A DNA stretch of 64,000 nucleotides from Kineothrix alysoides. GTDB taxonomy: Bacteria > Bacillota > Clostridia > Lachnospirales > Lachnospiraceae. The notes below the pieces were generated by a model that worked only from the letters and a program-made list of their open reading frames with translations, was not told the DNA's origin and did no database searches. This document shows, piece by piece, positions 52,857 through 62,492 of the stretch (the stretch's first letter is position 1; each line of letters opens with the position of its first letter). The stretch is taken from assembly GCF_000732725.1 (NCBI RefSeq), contig NZ_JPNB01000001.1:1860001-1924000 (forward strand), written 5' to 3'. The position numbers were made by a program, and so were the translations under genes.

Positions 52857-54089
52857 TTACGAAAAGCAATGAATCAGTTCTTGCCTCTGTTCATTTAATA
52901 GCATTTCGCATCGCTCAGCATTAACTATTTTATCATAAGTATAGAGAAGATTGGGAATTCGCGGTATATTCCACTCCCTTGGAATAGTAACCGGATTGAT
53001 ATTTATTTCTTCGAGATCATTCAATGTCCGCCGGAAAGTTGCCAATTCCTCACCTTGAAGCATAGCCCTGACTTTATGTATTCCCCGGAATCGGCTAATT
53101 CTCTGCAATTCGCTGATAAGCCTTTCTTCTTTTTTGGGCTTATAAGATTTGCTCTGCACCCGCCGGATAGCCCCATCCAGTGTAAAGTAATCGCCTCTGC
53201 GTACGATCCGGTAAAAGTAGTCTCTAATGATGTCGGCGCAAAAGTCATCGGACAGCATTTCACTTATTACATCAAATTCCGATATGTCTTGTTTATCTTT
53301 GATATTTTTTGATAACAAATATGTCTTTTGATATTTGCATTGTACTTCAAAACGAATAATATTCTGTGATGCTTCTAAACTTGGGCATTGCTGAAACTCC
53401 TTTATTAACTGAGCTTCTTTTCGATAACAGTTAATGGTAACAGATCTACTTTCCAAATAAAAACTGTCTTTACAAGACATCTTTCTTTTGGATATATTGT
53501 TGTATTCCATTCGTTCTGAATAATGCTTGGGGATATCTCCATGCTTAATAAGGTATACCATCTGCTCGGCGGTACAAGGAATCTCCATTCCTTTGAGGTC
53601 AAAATTAATACAGTAATCAGGCCGATTTAATGAAAATTGGCTATAGTCCCCTAAGATAGGAGAAATTTTCCTCGCTTCGATATTAAATGAAGATGTAACC
53701 TTATCAAGGTAAGCAGCAGTGGCAGCTGCCAAATAATTGTTTTCAGACGCTAGAATTTTGGGATTGATTGTAACTTTAATACTACAAGGTCTGTCGTCCT
53801 CACCCGGTTTAATAAATCCTGGAGACTTATGAGCAATTCTTAACAACCATAAGATTCCTTTGCTTTGATTTGGATAATACACTTTATAATATTGCGGCGA
53901 CGAGGAATATAGCCACTTTATAAATTCATCCGAGTTGTCAGTACCCTTAACATTACGAATTGGGAAAATCCTAATTTCTTTTGTTTTTTCCTTGTAGATA
54001 TAAAAATCATTTAACAGTTCCTTTGCTTCTTTTTGAGTCAATTTCTTAACAATGCTTATTGTATGAAATCCTAGTGATGTATTTTCCAC
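52857..54089 (-). CDS. Possible phage/plasmid replication protein (gene II/X-like)
   Basis: A 410-residue basic protein. DSFYLESRSVTINCYRKEAQ followed by IIRFEVQCKYQKTYLLSK resembles the replication proteins of the gene II/X type (rolling-circle initiators), as does SIKVTINPKIL earlier. The catalytic Tyr and His cluster cannot be identified with confidence. AT-rich non-coding flanks on both sides would fit an origin region. If right, this element once replicated autonomously. It may equally be an unknown mobile-element protein. Confidence 0.45.
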   Translation of the reverse strand: MENTSLGFHTISIVKKLTQKEAKELLNDFYIYKEKTKEIRIFPIRNVKGTDNSDEFIKWLYSSSPQYYKVYYPNQSKGILWLLRIAHKSPGFIKPGEDDRPCSIKVTINPKILASENNYLAAATAAYLDKVTSSFNIEARKISPILGDYSQFSLNRPDYCINFDLKGMEIPCTAEQMVYLIKHGDIPKHYSERMEYNNISKRKMSCKDSFYLESRSVTINCYRKEAQLIKEFQQCPSLEASQNIIRFEVQCKYQKTYLLSKNIKDKQDISEFDVISEMLSDDFCADIIRDYFYRIVRRGDYFTLDGAIRRVQSKSYKPKKEERLISELQRISRFRGIHKVRAMLQGEELATFRRTLNDLEEININPVTIPREWNIPRIPNLLYTYDKIVNAERCEMLLNEQRQELIHCFS

Positions 54090-54649
54090 AGTAATTTTTC
54101 TCGCTTTCTATATGATTAAATTATCTCTTTTTTATAATATCTGTTCTATATATTATGTATAAAATAAAATACAACATAGAATTTTATAAGAAAATACATG
54201 GTCTTATACGAGAATAATACGTACTGTAGCATTATTTCTAACCTATGAATTATTTACAGAAAATGCGTATTACATTTAACAATATATTAAACAAAAACTA
54301 CCCGTTGAATATGCTTTCAAAGATACAGCAGCCACCCTTATAATGATGACTGCCATACCTTGAATTGCAGATAAAATAATCTAAGTATCGTAACAATTCC
54401 AATATTGATGTTATCGCTAATCAATCCTGCAAATTACGATTCTTGTTATTCATGAGACAATTGAAATAAAAGATATAAACTTGTTTTTGAGTTCCTTAGA
54501 TACCGTAATTCCATGGAGAATAAACCATTGAAAATCAAACATTTAAAACAAATTCATTCATTACGAGGGATGGCTCATCACCTTCTTATTCAGCCATTCT
54601 TTAAGCCTATTTCAGAGCTATTCTTTCCATTGACATATTCTTGTGAAAC
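54090..54649. other. Non-coding stretch beside the replication-like gene
   Basis: About 560 AT-rich bases. A region near 54331-54356 (GCAGCCACCCTTATAATGAT) could fold into an imperfect hairpin and has a similar AGCCACCC motif near 59747. No gene was recognised. Confidence 0.35.
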
Positions 54650-55630
54650 TTAACTTATGGAGATGACATTTTCGCCTATTACCTTATCGCAGCGTACCAA
54701 TTCATGTTTTGCAGTATTGTACTCGTATATATAATCAGACAGCCGCTCCTCTACGGAAACATGCCTAAGATTTACCTCCTGTACCATCGTCTCCAGTTCC
54801 CTGAAATCAATATCCGCTGTTTTGGGCACAATCAGCGTTTCATGAATTGACGATGGAATCATATAGAAATCCCCACCAAGCTGTTTTGCTATCTGCTTCT
54901 GTACCTTTGTATTTAAGATACAGGCCGCCCCATTTACTCTTGCTTTATTGGTCAGGCAGTACATAGGTATACCACTCTCCGGAACCGTACTTTCAAAAAA
55001 TCCTCGAATCAATTCTTCTTCAACTTCAAACTGCTTTGCGATATCCGGTATCAGCAGTTCTTTCACCACCTCTTGCAGCGTTGAAAATAAGGCAGGCATA
55101 AGCTGTTCCATATTGGAAAGAGCGGTCTGATGCAAGGTTTCCTTGTCTATTCCATATCCTTCCAATAACCCATTATGTATCGTAATGGTAAAACTGCCTT
55201 CCTCTCTTTCTTCCAGTATAATCAAGTAAATAACTGCCAAATCTTCTATCTGTGTAAATGGTTTATTTTTTAGGAACTTCTCATTTTTCTCTGCATTCAC
55301 CAACTTGCATATCACCTTATCTTTTACCTTCTCCCAATCCGTAACGATGGATGAATCAAATCCTTTTGGTATATGGTAATCCATACGGATCTCTGCTATA
55401 GCTTGAAGAATACTTTCCATGCTCCTACCATTCTCATACTCTTTAAAATAATCATCCAGGCAAATGATTGGTGTCATATTGCTCCCATTTTCACCGATTT
55501 GCAGACCATCCAAGAAGCAGTCATTATTCTTTACAATCTCTTCAATCTGAATGTTACTATCCGCATATTTTTCCGGTAAGTTCTCTAAAATATGTTCCCT
55601 AACATAATTCTTAAATTCCGTGTAATTCAT
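54650..55630 (-). CDS. DUF5688-family protein
   Basis: A 326-residue soluble protein recognised as DUF5688: NYTEFKNYVREHILENLP at the start, ITIHNGLLEGYGIDKETLHQ in the middle, and the MYCLTNKARVNGAACIL block. The family is frequent on mobile elements of Clostridia and has no known function. Located beside a serine recombinase gene on the same strand. Confidence 0.8.
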   Translation of the reverse strand: MNYTEFKNYVREHILENLPEKYADSNIQIEEIVKNNDCFLDGLQIGENGSNMTPIICLDDYFKEYENGRSMESILQAIAEIRMDYHIPKGFDSSIVTDWEKVKDKVICKLVNAEKNEKFLKNKPFTQIEDLAVIYLIILEEREEGSFTITIHNGLLEGYGIDKETLHQTALSNMEQLMPALFSTLQEVVKELLIPDIAKQFEVEEELIRGFFESTVPESGIPMYCLTNKARVNGAACILNTKVQKQIAKQLGGDFYMIPSSIHETLIVPKTADIDFRELETMVQEVNLRHVSVEERLSDYIYEYNTAKHELVRCDKVIGENVISIS

Positions 55631-55689
55631 TCTATTTATCCTCCGTTAAGACAATCGGTTCGAGCAGATCACTTCCGTTCCAACCGCAT

Positions 55690-56247
55690 CTATTTCTTAT
55701 TCTTTTCCTTTACTTTTCGATAAAATGTAGATGGCTTCATATGCAGCCTACGCATAGCCTCCACTGCCGATATATCCCCTGCTCTCCATTTAGATACTAC
55801 CTGGTCAAACTCTGGATGAACCATCGGTTTACGGCCTTTGTATTTGCCTTGTTCCTTCGCAATAGCGATACCTTCCTGTTGTCGTTGCAGGATATATTCT
55901 CGTTCCAGTTCCGCTACAGCCCCAAATACTGTCAGCATAAACTTTCCGGTAGGAGTGGTGGTATCAATGGCTTCTTTCTTTGAAATAAAGGCAACCTTCT
56001 TTGTAGTGAGCTGTTCCATCAGTTCCAGTAAATCCTTGGTATTGCGGGCAAACCGACTAATGGATTCTACAATTACCGTATCCCCCTCACGGACATAAGC
56101 GATCATCTTTTTTAATTCCGGTCGGTCCGTATTCTTACCACTGGCTTTATCAATAAAAACAGCATCCACATCAAGTTCCGCTAATAATACTTCCTGCCGA
56201 ATGGTATTCTGTTCTGTGGTGCTCACTCGGATATATCCTATTTTCAT
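55690..56247 (-). CDS. Small serine recombinase (resolvase/invertase)
   Basis: A 185-residue recombinase. The catalytic Ser is in YIRVSTTEQN (Ser9), followed by DKASGKNTDRPELKKMI, DTVIVESISRFARNTKDLL, TPTGKFMLTVFGAVAELERE and a C-terminal HTH (ISAVEAMRRLHMKPSTFYRK). Size and domain order match Hin/Tn3-resolvase-type enzymes that act on res or inversion sites, not the large integrases. GAGGATAAAGAG precedes the ATG. May resolve or invert the element; target sites not identified. Confidence 0.9.
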   Translation of the reverse strand: MKIGYIRVSTTEQNTIRQEVLLAELDVDAVFIDKASGKNTDRPELKKMIAYVREGDTVIVESISRFARNTKDLLELMEQLTTKKVAFISKKEAIDTTTPTGKFMLTVFGAVAELEREYILQRQQEGIAIAKEQGKYKGRKPMVHPEFDQVVSKWRAGDISAVEAMRRLHMKPSTFYRKVKEKNKK

Positions 56248-56421
56248 CTCTTTATCCTCACAAAAATATCCCTATAGGCTACAGTCTAATGATATATTAT
56301 AAAAGTATCCCAATAGAGTTGCTTTTCACGTTTTGGCATATGCCACATTTTAGAACAACCCTATTGAGAACCCGATTTCAACGTAACCTATTTCATTCTG
56401 AAAAAGCCTTTGCCACTTTCG

Positions 56422-57210
56422 TTACCCGGCTTCCTGAATCATAGGTTCTATGTCTATTTCTACCGTGTTAAATATCTCCATGAACTGCTTGCCAAATTCT
56501 TTTGCATGAACGGCTTCTTCCAGATTAAGGGTCCTGACCGATTCAAACTGATATTTGGCATATGGTTTTCCGTCCTTGCTGGTGGCTTTCTCCAGCGAAA
56601 TCTTTGTAACAATGCTGTTTATCGATGTCATGTTACTGAGCAGACGGGTGGTATATTTCAGAAAAATCATCTTGCTCGACACCGGAATCCGAACCAAAAG
56701 CGGAAGGATATTCTTCGGTCTGAGCAGAAATACGATGACCGATTCTTTACAGGCCTTTGCTCCGGATTCCCCGTTCTTGGAACCAAAATCATTAAACGGG
56801 CACTGACTGCAGGGCTTTCCTTCATAGGAAACCATACTGTCAGGACTGGAACATACCGGCGGTGTTCCTTCCACAGGGTCAGGAGTATCCCAGTAAGCAC
56901 GGGGTGTGAGGTAGCCCAGAATAATTCCGGTCAGTTCTTTTTCTGCTTCTTCTCCGGCAAGTCCGGGAACAGAAAACACCACCGCACCGCCGGAAGGTGA
57001 CTTTACAAGGTCAAACAGCGGAAAGGACAACGGCTGGTTCTTTAAGTTCTCTCGAAGAATCTCCAGTGCATGGTTGGAAAAGGCAACATAGTCCGAGTGA
57101 ACTGGGGGAATGATGGTTTCCTGTGTATGTAACAGCTTTCTTTCCTCCACAGGCTCTGTACTTGCCTTTATCTTACTATCTAATTGTTGTTTTAATTTTG
57201 AATTCTCCAT
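56422..57210 (-). CDS. Phage-type protein with Cys cluster, partner of YqaJ
   Basis: A 262-residue protein. The central region has PPVCSSPDSMVSYEGKPCSQ then CPFNDFGS and GAKACKE, a four-Cys pattern known from phage single-strand-DNA-associated proteins. ATG 57210 follows GGAGG by 5 bases. It lies 13 bases after the YqaJ exonuclease gene, so it may load the exonuclease or act on single-strand DNA in recombination. A Bet/RecT signature was not seen. Exact function unknown. Confidence 0.65.
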   Translation of the reverse strand: MENSKLKQQLDSKIKASTEPVEERKLLHTQETIIPPVHSDYVAFSNHALEILRENLKNQPLSFPLFDLVKSPSGGAVVFSVPGLAGEEAEKELTGIILGYLTPRAYWDTPDPVEGTPPVCSSPDSMVSYEGKPCSQCPFNDFGSKNGESGAKACKESVIVFLLRPKNILPLLVRIPVSSKMIFLKYTTRLLSNMTSINSIVTKISLEKATSKDGKPYAKYQFESVRTLNLEEAVHAKEFGKQFMEIFNTVEIDIEPMIQEAG

Positions 57211-57223
57211 ATGGACCTCCAAG

Positions 57224-58171
57224 TCATACCGCTTCTTTTACGGAAAAACGGCGGAATGATGTTTTATTTGCATATTTTTTATACAGGACTGGATGCTCCG
57301 CTTTCAGGGTTTTGCTATCCAAGCGTTCCTGCGACATGCTTTTCCAGATAATTCTCTTACTTGCAATACTCCCGACTTCGTTTTCTCCCATCATCTGCTT
57401 TAACAGGTTCTCAGCTTCCTGCTTCTGCATCGTATATTGTTCCACCTTTTCACAGGCAGTCTCATATTGCATAATCAGCGGAGAAGCGGTATCCGGCAAT
57501 CGGATTTGGGATTTAGGGATACTATCAGGAAATCTTTCCGCCAGAAACTTAACGGAAGCATCCGTACCGTCAAGAGGCGGCGGAACAGACGATTCTACAT
57601 GATTCCAGAAGTCAGATTCCAGTTGAATTAACATAGTAATCAGTTCTTCATCCCGCTCCACGAACTTCCACCGGAAGGTGTTGCCGCCGATGAGTACCGC
57701 AATATACGCGCCCCGATATCCGGTAACCGCCATATAATGCTGGATCTGTAACAGGTATTCATCCGGCAGGGAATCCTCCTCCCACTCCCCGCATTTATAA
57801 GCGGAAGCTGTTTTCGCTTCAAAGATACAGGGCCCGTACTTCGGATGTTCACAAATACCATCCAGATTCGCCTGCATAAAGGAATGTTCTTCATTTTGCA
57901 GAAGATAAGGAACCAGATTTACTTCCATGCCGGTACGTCTGGTAAACTCTGTCCGTACCAAAGCTTCCAGCTGTGTGCCCCAATAGGCTGCTTCTCCTGC
58001 CTCCTGATAAGGGCGCTGGTCCGTCTTTTCCATCCAGAGCTCTACCGGGGATTTATAGCGGTTCATGCCGCATACAATGGAAGCGTCGGAACCGCCAATC
58101 CCCTTCTTTCGATAGGCAAGCCATTCCTCATAAGACATATGTTCCGTGGATACGGTAATAATTGCTGCCAT
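57224..58171 (-). CDS. YqaJ-family viral recombinase (lambda-type exonuclease)
   Basis: A 315-residue nuclease: GIGGSDASIVCG (start of the fold), QANLDGICE (catalytic Asp), CIFEAKTASAY (Glu and Lys) and LLQIQHYMAVTG (Gln and His) form the YqaJ active site. It digests one DNA strand from ends to give substrate for annealing during phage-type recombination. ATG 58171 after GTGAGG is preferred to the longer frame. Flanked by DUF932 and the Cys-cluster protein, an arrangement seen in prophages and ICEs. Confidence 0.88.
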   Translation of the reverse strand: MAAIITVSTEHMSYEEWLAYRKKGIGGSDASIVCGMNRYKSPVELWMEKTDQRPYQEAGEAAYWGTQLEALVRTEFTRRTGMEVNLVPYLLQNEEHSFMQANLDGICEHPKYGPCIFEAKTASAYKCGEWEEDSLPDEYLLQIQHYMAVTGYRGAYIAVLIGGNTFRWKFVERDEELITMLIQLESDFWNHVESSVPPPLDGTDASVKFLAERFPDSIPKSQIRLPDTASPLIMQYETACEKVEQYTMQKQEAENLLKQMMGENEVGSIASKRIIWKSMSQERLDSKTLKAEHPVLYKKYANKTSFRRFSVKEAV

Positions 58172-58231
58172 ATTTATAACCTCACTTTCCGTAAAACAGG
58201 GCATGCAGAAGGAAACTGCATACCTCGTGAT

Positions 58232-59164
58232 TCATGCTGCCAGAGCCATTTCATAGGCTTTATCGACCAAAGGATTTCCTTCGATCGTCTTGGCAAACAT
58301 GTTTTCCCGATAATTGGCGGTGGCCCTGAGCGGCTCGGCATGGGTGGCAAAATCAGAGACCGCACAAAGAAAGCGGTACGCATTTTTTCCTACCTGCTTC
58401 AGGTCAGGCGCATCGAAGTAGCGAATTTTTAAATCTTCACGGATACGGGTCACATTTTTCCTGTGAATGTCCGTGGGTACTTCATCCATAGGAAGTAACA
58501 GGTCGATATACTCTGTCACTTTTGCATCACTCAGCTTGATTTTTGATAATCTGGAAAACTCCGTGCCCAGTCTGCCCATGTACTTTTCTGCCAGAAGCAA
58601 CGTATTGTGTGCCTCATCCATCTTGTTTGCCAAATCCCCTACATGAACGGTGGACCATACCCGTTTGGCAGAGGACAGGGCAATGTTCAGAGTGTTCTGG
58701 CAGACCACACGGACCGGAGTCATGGCCGCCTTGATCGCGCCGCTTCCATCGTGGGAACTGGAAAATACCAAAAATGGTTCTATCTGTTCGCCTTCGATGA
58801 TGTATTTGTCCGGGAGCTTGGCAAGGAGCCATATCTTACGCCCTTCCTGTAAAGAGCCTGCGGTTTCATACTTTACCCCCTCCCCTAACAGGGCATCGGT
58901 AAAGGCAAAGGCCTCTTCGTTCTGTACCACACGGTAACGGTCGGTAACTACGCCGAGGACCTTTTCATCCGTGTCCCTGATATTTGCTTTGTACCCGGGA
59001 ACCGGAGCATAGGCATCGGTCATAATCGGACGTTGAATTACCTTCCAGTCCAGTCCCGACACCTGCAGGGCCTCTTTCGAACTTACCGCGGATTCGACAC
59101 GGACACCAAGGCCGTGCCAGGGGGCTGTTCTTGTGTAAAACATTGTTTCTACATTTGCTGCCAT
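58232..59164 (-). CDS. DUF932 phage/plasmid protein
   Basis: A 310-residue DUF932 protein: TAPWHGLGVRVESAVSSKEA, VLGVVTDRYRVVQNEEAFAF, GRKIWLLAKLPDKYIIEG and TPVRVVCQNTLNIAL are the family landmarks. Members accompany plasmid and phage recombination genes; function is unknown. AGGAGATGTAAAAA precedes the ATG. First of three genes in a recombination block. Confidence 0.88.
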   Translation of the reverse strand: MAANVETMFYTRTAPWHGLGVRVESAVSSKEALQVSGLDWKVIQRPIMTDAYAPVPGYKANIRDTDEKVLGVVTDRYRVVQNEEAFAFTDALLGEGVKYETAGSLQEGRKIWLLAKLPDKYIIEGEQIEPFLVFSSSHDGSGAIKAAMTPVRVVCQNTLNIALSSAKRVWSTVHVGDLANKMDEAHNTLLLAEKYMGRLGTEFSRLSKIKLSDAKVTEYIDLLLPMDEVPTDIHRKNVTRIREDLKIRYFDAPDLKQVGKNAYRFLCAVSDFATHAEPLRATANYRENMFAKTIEGNPLVDKAYEMALAA

Positions 59165-59277
59165 TTTTTACATCTCCTATCTTTTTTTGTGTTGAGGAAA
59201 GCTGCCTTACAGCGGTATCTGCATTTCCCTTGAAGACAAACAAAGAACCTCCGTTATGGAAGCTCTCTGTTTGCGTT

Positions 59278-59394
59278 TTATGAAGTTTCACTATTGGTAT
59301 CCGATGGGTCGTCCTTTTCATAAAAGGTCTTTATGATGGTGAGCAACACGGAAATGAACAATAAGACTGCATCAATTATTTTCTTCTTTTTCAA
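59278..59394 (-). CDS. 38-residue single-pass membrane peptide
   Basis: A frame of 38 codons from TTG 59394 (GAGG 9 bases upstream) to TAA 59278. It has a Lys-rich start, one hydrophobic helix (IIDAVLLFISVLLTIIKTFY) and an acidic, Ser/Thr-rich tail. It fits holin-like or phage-type small membrane peptides. No homologue was recognised. Confidence 0.4.
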   Translation of the reverse strand: MKKKKIIDAVLLFISVLLTIIKTFYEKDDPSDTNSETS

Positions 59395-59488
59395 CAGGAA
59401 ACACCTCACTCTCTATGATGATTACTGTCTTAGAATATATAGTTGGAACATGACGTTATGCGATTGAATGCGTTCCTGTTCCTTAAAT

Positions 59489-59674
59489 TTAGAAGTGACT
59501 TTCCCTGTTTAAAAGGGAGCCATTTCCTGTCTTCCACTTTTGGAACTGCTCAAATGCTTGAAAGCCGTTCTTCTTGCATGGAAAACACGGGGAGATAACA
59601 GTGTGTATCACTCCCAATCGATATGGACATTCAGGGCAAGGCGGCTTACTCCTCCATAATTTACTTTTACTCAT
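59489..59674 (-). CDS. Small Cys-rich (putative zinc-binding) protein
   Basis: A 61-residue protein with CPECPYRLGVIHTVISPCFP-C, a treble-clef-like or zinc-ribbon Cys pattern. AAGGAG lies before ATG 59674; the longer frame has no ribosome binding site. Found among recombination genes; similar small zinc proteins occur on phages and ICEs. Role unknown. Confidence 0.5.
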   Translation of the reverse strand: MSKSKLWRSKPPCPECPYRLGVIHTVISPCFPCKKNGFQAFEQFQKWKTGNGSLLNRESHF

Positions 59675-59807
59675 TGCAATAGTTCTCCTTCTTATGCGTT
59701 CATGGTACCGATAAGAGGTATCTTTCTTTTTCCATAACATAACAGCCACCCTGATGGACTAAAATTTCTATCAGAATGGCTGTTTCTATAACTTTCTATG
59801 TAACGAT

Positions 59808-61259
59808 TTAATAAACTAATGCGTAGATGCCGAATACATTGGCCGAAATGGTAACGGTATTGGGGTCGGAATCCATATCTTCAAATATAACGGCATTGCC
59901 GCTTGTGTCCCGACAGAGAATAGATAATGTTTTCCCTTGTAAATGCTTTGGCGTACCAAATACCATTGTGACAGGTTCCTTTGAATCCTTTATGGATGCA
60001 ACCGTTCCCTGTGCCGTAATGGAATATATATCCGCATGAAAACAAGCCGCTACCGTTTTGCTTTGTGCACCTGCAAGTGTCTTCAGAGCCTCGTTAACTT
60101 CCTTATTCGTGCTGTCACAGAAATACGCACTGACATTGGTACTTTCACCCGCGATACCCAGCGCATTTTTCACATCATTTTGGGGAGTGGTAATTGCAGT
60201 TCCATCTACTGCTTTGGCAATGTATACTCCATGTATCGTGGAGGTAACCAAACTGCCATCAGCGAGAGATACCACATTGGTAGAAGTTTCTATCACTGTC
60301 GGCACTTCTGAATGACTACTTGTGGATGGATTGCTTTTACTATTATTAGATGCAGGTTCTGGGGTTTCATTTGGAGTTCCTTCTCCCATTAAAAACGCCA
60401 GATCATTATCTCTTAGGGCTTGTTCTCCGGTGTTTACTACTATCATTGATTTTTTAATGACTTCAGCTATTTCCGGATAAGATGTTTCCAAACCTGCATC
60501 CTGTCCCATTTCAGCAACAATTGTTCCGGCAATATAATCCACCCAGACACGAATGCCTTGTACATATGTACCCCACGTCACTTTATCAACATCCGATGGC
60601 ATATTATCTAAATCCAAAGCCATGGTGTCAAGTTCCGAAGCCATGATCTCCCAACTATTAATATCAACGCTATCCCCTCTTGGGTTGGTAACAGTATCTC
60701 TCATTGGGAAGAATTGTCCTGCACTAATACATTGATTTACCGCAGACTTTAAATCCTTAATTGCTGTAGATACCTCACTTTTATTGAAGATTTCATCGCT
60801 AACGCGGAAACTAATTGTTACAGTTGTCCAATACATAGGAGGTTGTCCCAATTCATTAAAATACGGAACATCTATGTTGACTGAATAGAGTTTCGGGGTA
60901 TTTAAAATAGATTGCACAGGTATTATTTTAAAACATGCAAGACTCTCACCGGGATTAATGAAAATATTATCTCCCTGACTGAGAGCATCCTCGGTCCAGT
61001 CTAATCTAAACCAGTCTCCGGTGTTTCCGGTAAAACGAAACTGAGTCTCATTGCCTAAACTTATCACTTCTGTCCCATTATTTGTAATAACGATGTCCTT
61101 CCAATCAGGCGGAGTTGCTCCTATCTGATAATCTTCAAAAATAACATCACTTCCTACCGCCGAGATACCATTTGCCATGACGGGAATTGGCAGCATTGTC
61201 ACAAGTAATAATGTAGATAATAGTGCCGTAATTAACCTTTTGTTTTTTAGTGCTTTCAT
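59808..61259 (-). CDS. Secreted protein of unknown function with Ser/Asn-rich linker
   Basis: A 483-residue protein with a signal peptide (residues 1-29, LITALLSTLLLVTMLPIPVMA) and no anchor. A beta-rich domain (~30-155) is followed by a helical one (~160-290), a Ser/Thr/Asn/Pro-rich linker (~295-320) and a C-terminal beta-rich domain ending VFGIYALVY. There is no sortase motif. Similar two-domain secreted proteins occur in Lachnospiraceae surface clusters. Possibly an adhesin or matrix protein carried as cargo. Confidence 0.7.
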   Translation of the reverse strand: MKALKNKRLITALLSTLLLVTMLPIPVMANGISAVGSDVIFEDYQIGATPPDWKDIVITNNGTEVISLGNETQFRFTGNTGDWFRLDWTEDALSQGDNIFINPGESLACFKIIPVQSILNTPKLYSVNIDVPYFNELGQPPMYWTTVTISFRVSDEIFNKSEVSTAIKDLKSAVNQCISAGQFFPMRDTVTNPRGDSVDINSWEIMASELDTMALDLDNMPSDVDKVTWGTYVQGIRVWVDYIAGTIVAEMGQDAGLETSYPEIAEVIKKSMIVVNTGEQALRDNDLAFLMGEGTPNETPEPASNNSKSNPSTSSHSEVPTVIETSTNVVSLADGSLVTSTIHGVYIAKAVDGTAITTPQNDVKNALGIAGESTNVSAYFCDSTNKEVNEALKTLAGAQSKTVAACFHADIYSITAQGTVASIKDSKEPVTMVFGTPKHLQGKTLSILCRDTSGNAVIFEDMDSDPNTVTISANVFGIYALVY

Positions 61260-61460
61260 TTCTTTCTCCTTTTGTTTGCTTGTTTTTTGTATGTTTCATA
61301 ACAAATAACTTTCGGTAAAAATCTTCTTTTTATGTCTACTTACATTTATTCGTAAATTTCAATTCTGCCGATATTCTAGCGAATGTCTTTTTGCCTTTTT
61401 CATATACCGCATTTAATATGTAATTACTAATGTTATGCGGTAATTCTTTCCCTTTTCTGT

Positions 61461-62168
61461 TTATTGATAACTAAGAACCGTTTTAACTTCATCGAAAGAA
61501 TATGGAACATCCCACGTTATTGTCCATCCTCTGATAACAAGTCCAGTAAATGTTCGATTCTCGTAATCAACTGATAATACAAATATCTCATCATCGGGAA
61601 CTACTACCTTCTTTTCTTTCAACCATGCTCCATTCTCATAATCAACACCTGTCGTAATCCAACTATATGGCTCAATGTTATTAACATCTATCGAGCTTAT
61701 AAGAGGATACGTTTCCTTTTCCCCATATATCTCTTTACTCATTAAATGTATTAGCGCACGTCTCCATGCAAGTTCATAGGTCAAAGAACCCTCGGTTTTT
61801 ATTCCATCTACAGTAAACGAAGAATATGTGACGGGGATTCGAATAGTGCCATCCCACGTACTCCCATGAGGATAAAGCTTTCTCATTTTCGCTATGGCTT
61901 TCTCTGCTTCTGCATTAACTTCTACCGCTTTTGAATCAGCCGTTGCTTTTCTTCCCTCATTTTTACCATACTCAACATAATGCTGATACAGCTTGTCTGT
62001 CTCAGTTCCGAATACCTCAATAACATCCGGATATGTTCTCGCATAATACTCAGGGTCAAACATGGTTCCATCTTTCATTTTTTGAGGAGATGCCTGAGCG
62101 GTTAACGAAACGGTAAAGCTGAGTGCAAGCGCTAAAGTCATTAATAATAAAGTTTTTTGTTTTTTCAT
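61461..62168 (-). CDS. Secreted protein with a YPDV-type repeat domain
   Basis: A 235-residue protein with a signal peptide (residues 1-26, LLLMTLALALSFTVSLTAQA). Residues ~35-75 (MFDPEYYARTYPDVIEVFGT and LYQHYVEYGKNEGRKA) match a helical domain common in clostridial secreted proteins (FDxxYYxxxYPDV). The remaining ~160 residues are beta-rich and unassigned. Precedes the other secreted protein on the same strand and may be linked with it. Confidence 0.7.
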   Translation of the reverse strand: MKKQKTLLLMTLALALSFTVSLTAQASPQKMKDGTMFDPEYYARTYPDVIEVFGTETDKLYQHYVEYGKNEGRKATADSKAVEVNAEAEKAIAKMRKLYPHGSTWDGTIRIPVTYSSFTVDGIKTEGSLTYELAWRRALIHLMSKEIYGEKETYPLISSIDVNNIEPYSWITTGVDYENGAWLKEKKVVVPDDEIFVLSVDYENRTFTGLVIRGWTITWDVPYSFDEVKTVLSYQ

Positions 62169-62492
62169 AGTCTTTCTTCCTTTCCTACTAAGAATTTATC
62201 ATGTACTTTCCGTACCATTGTTATAATATATCTTTGGATTTGTAACATATCCGGTAATTATGGAATGACTATGCGGCATATGAATAACGTAATTAAAGTT
62301 GTTATTTATGATATATCCCCTTGCTTATAATTGATTATATTTCCAGTAAATCAGATAAATAAAACCATATGATTTATTATTTATTATAATAAATATATCG
62401 CAAACACTTCTTATAGTCAACAATATATCATATAGACCGTTAAATCTTTTATTCAGTTCGCTTATCCTTTATTTAGTAAAGGAGATGAAATA
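62169..62492. other. Divergent promoter region
   Basis: About 320 very AT-rich bases between the secreted-protein gene and the divergent XRE regulator. No clear operator could be assigned. Confidence 0.4.
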
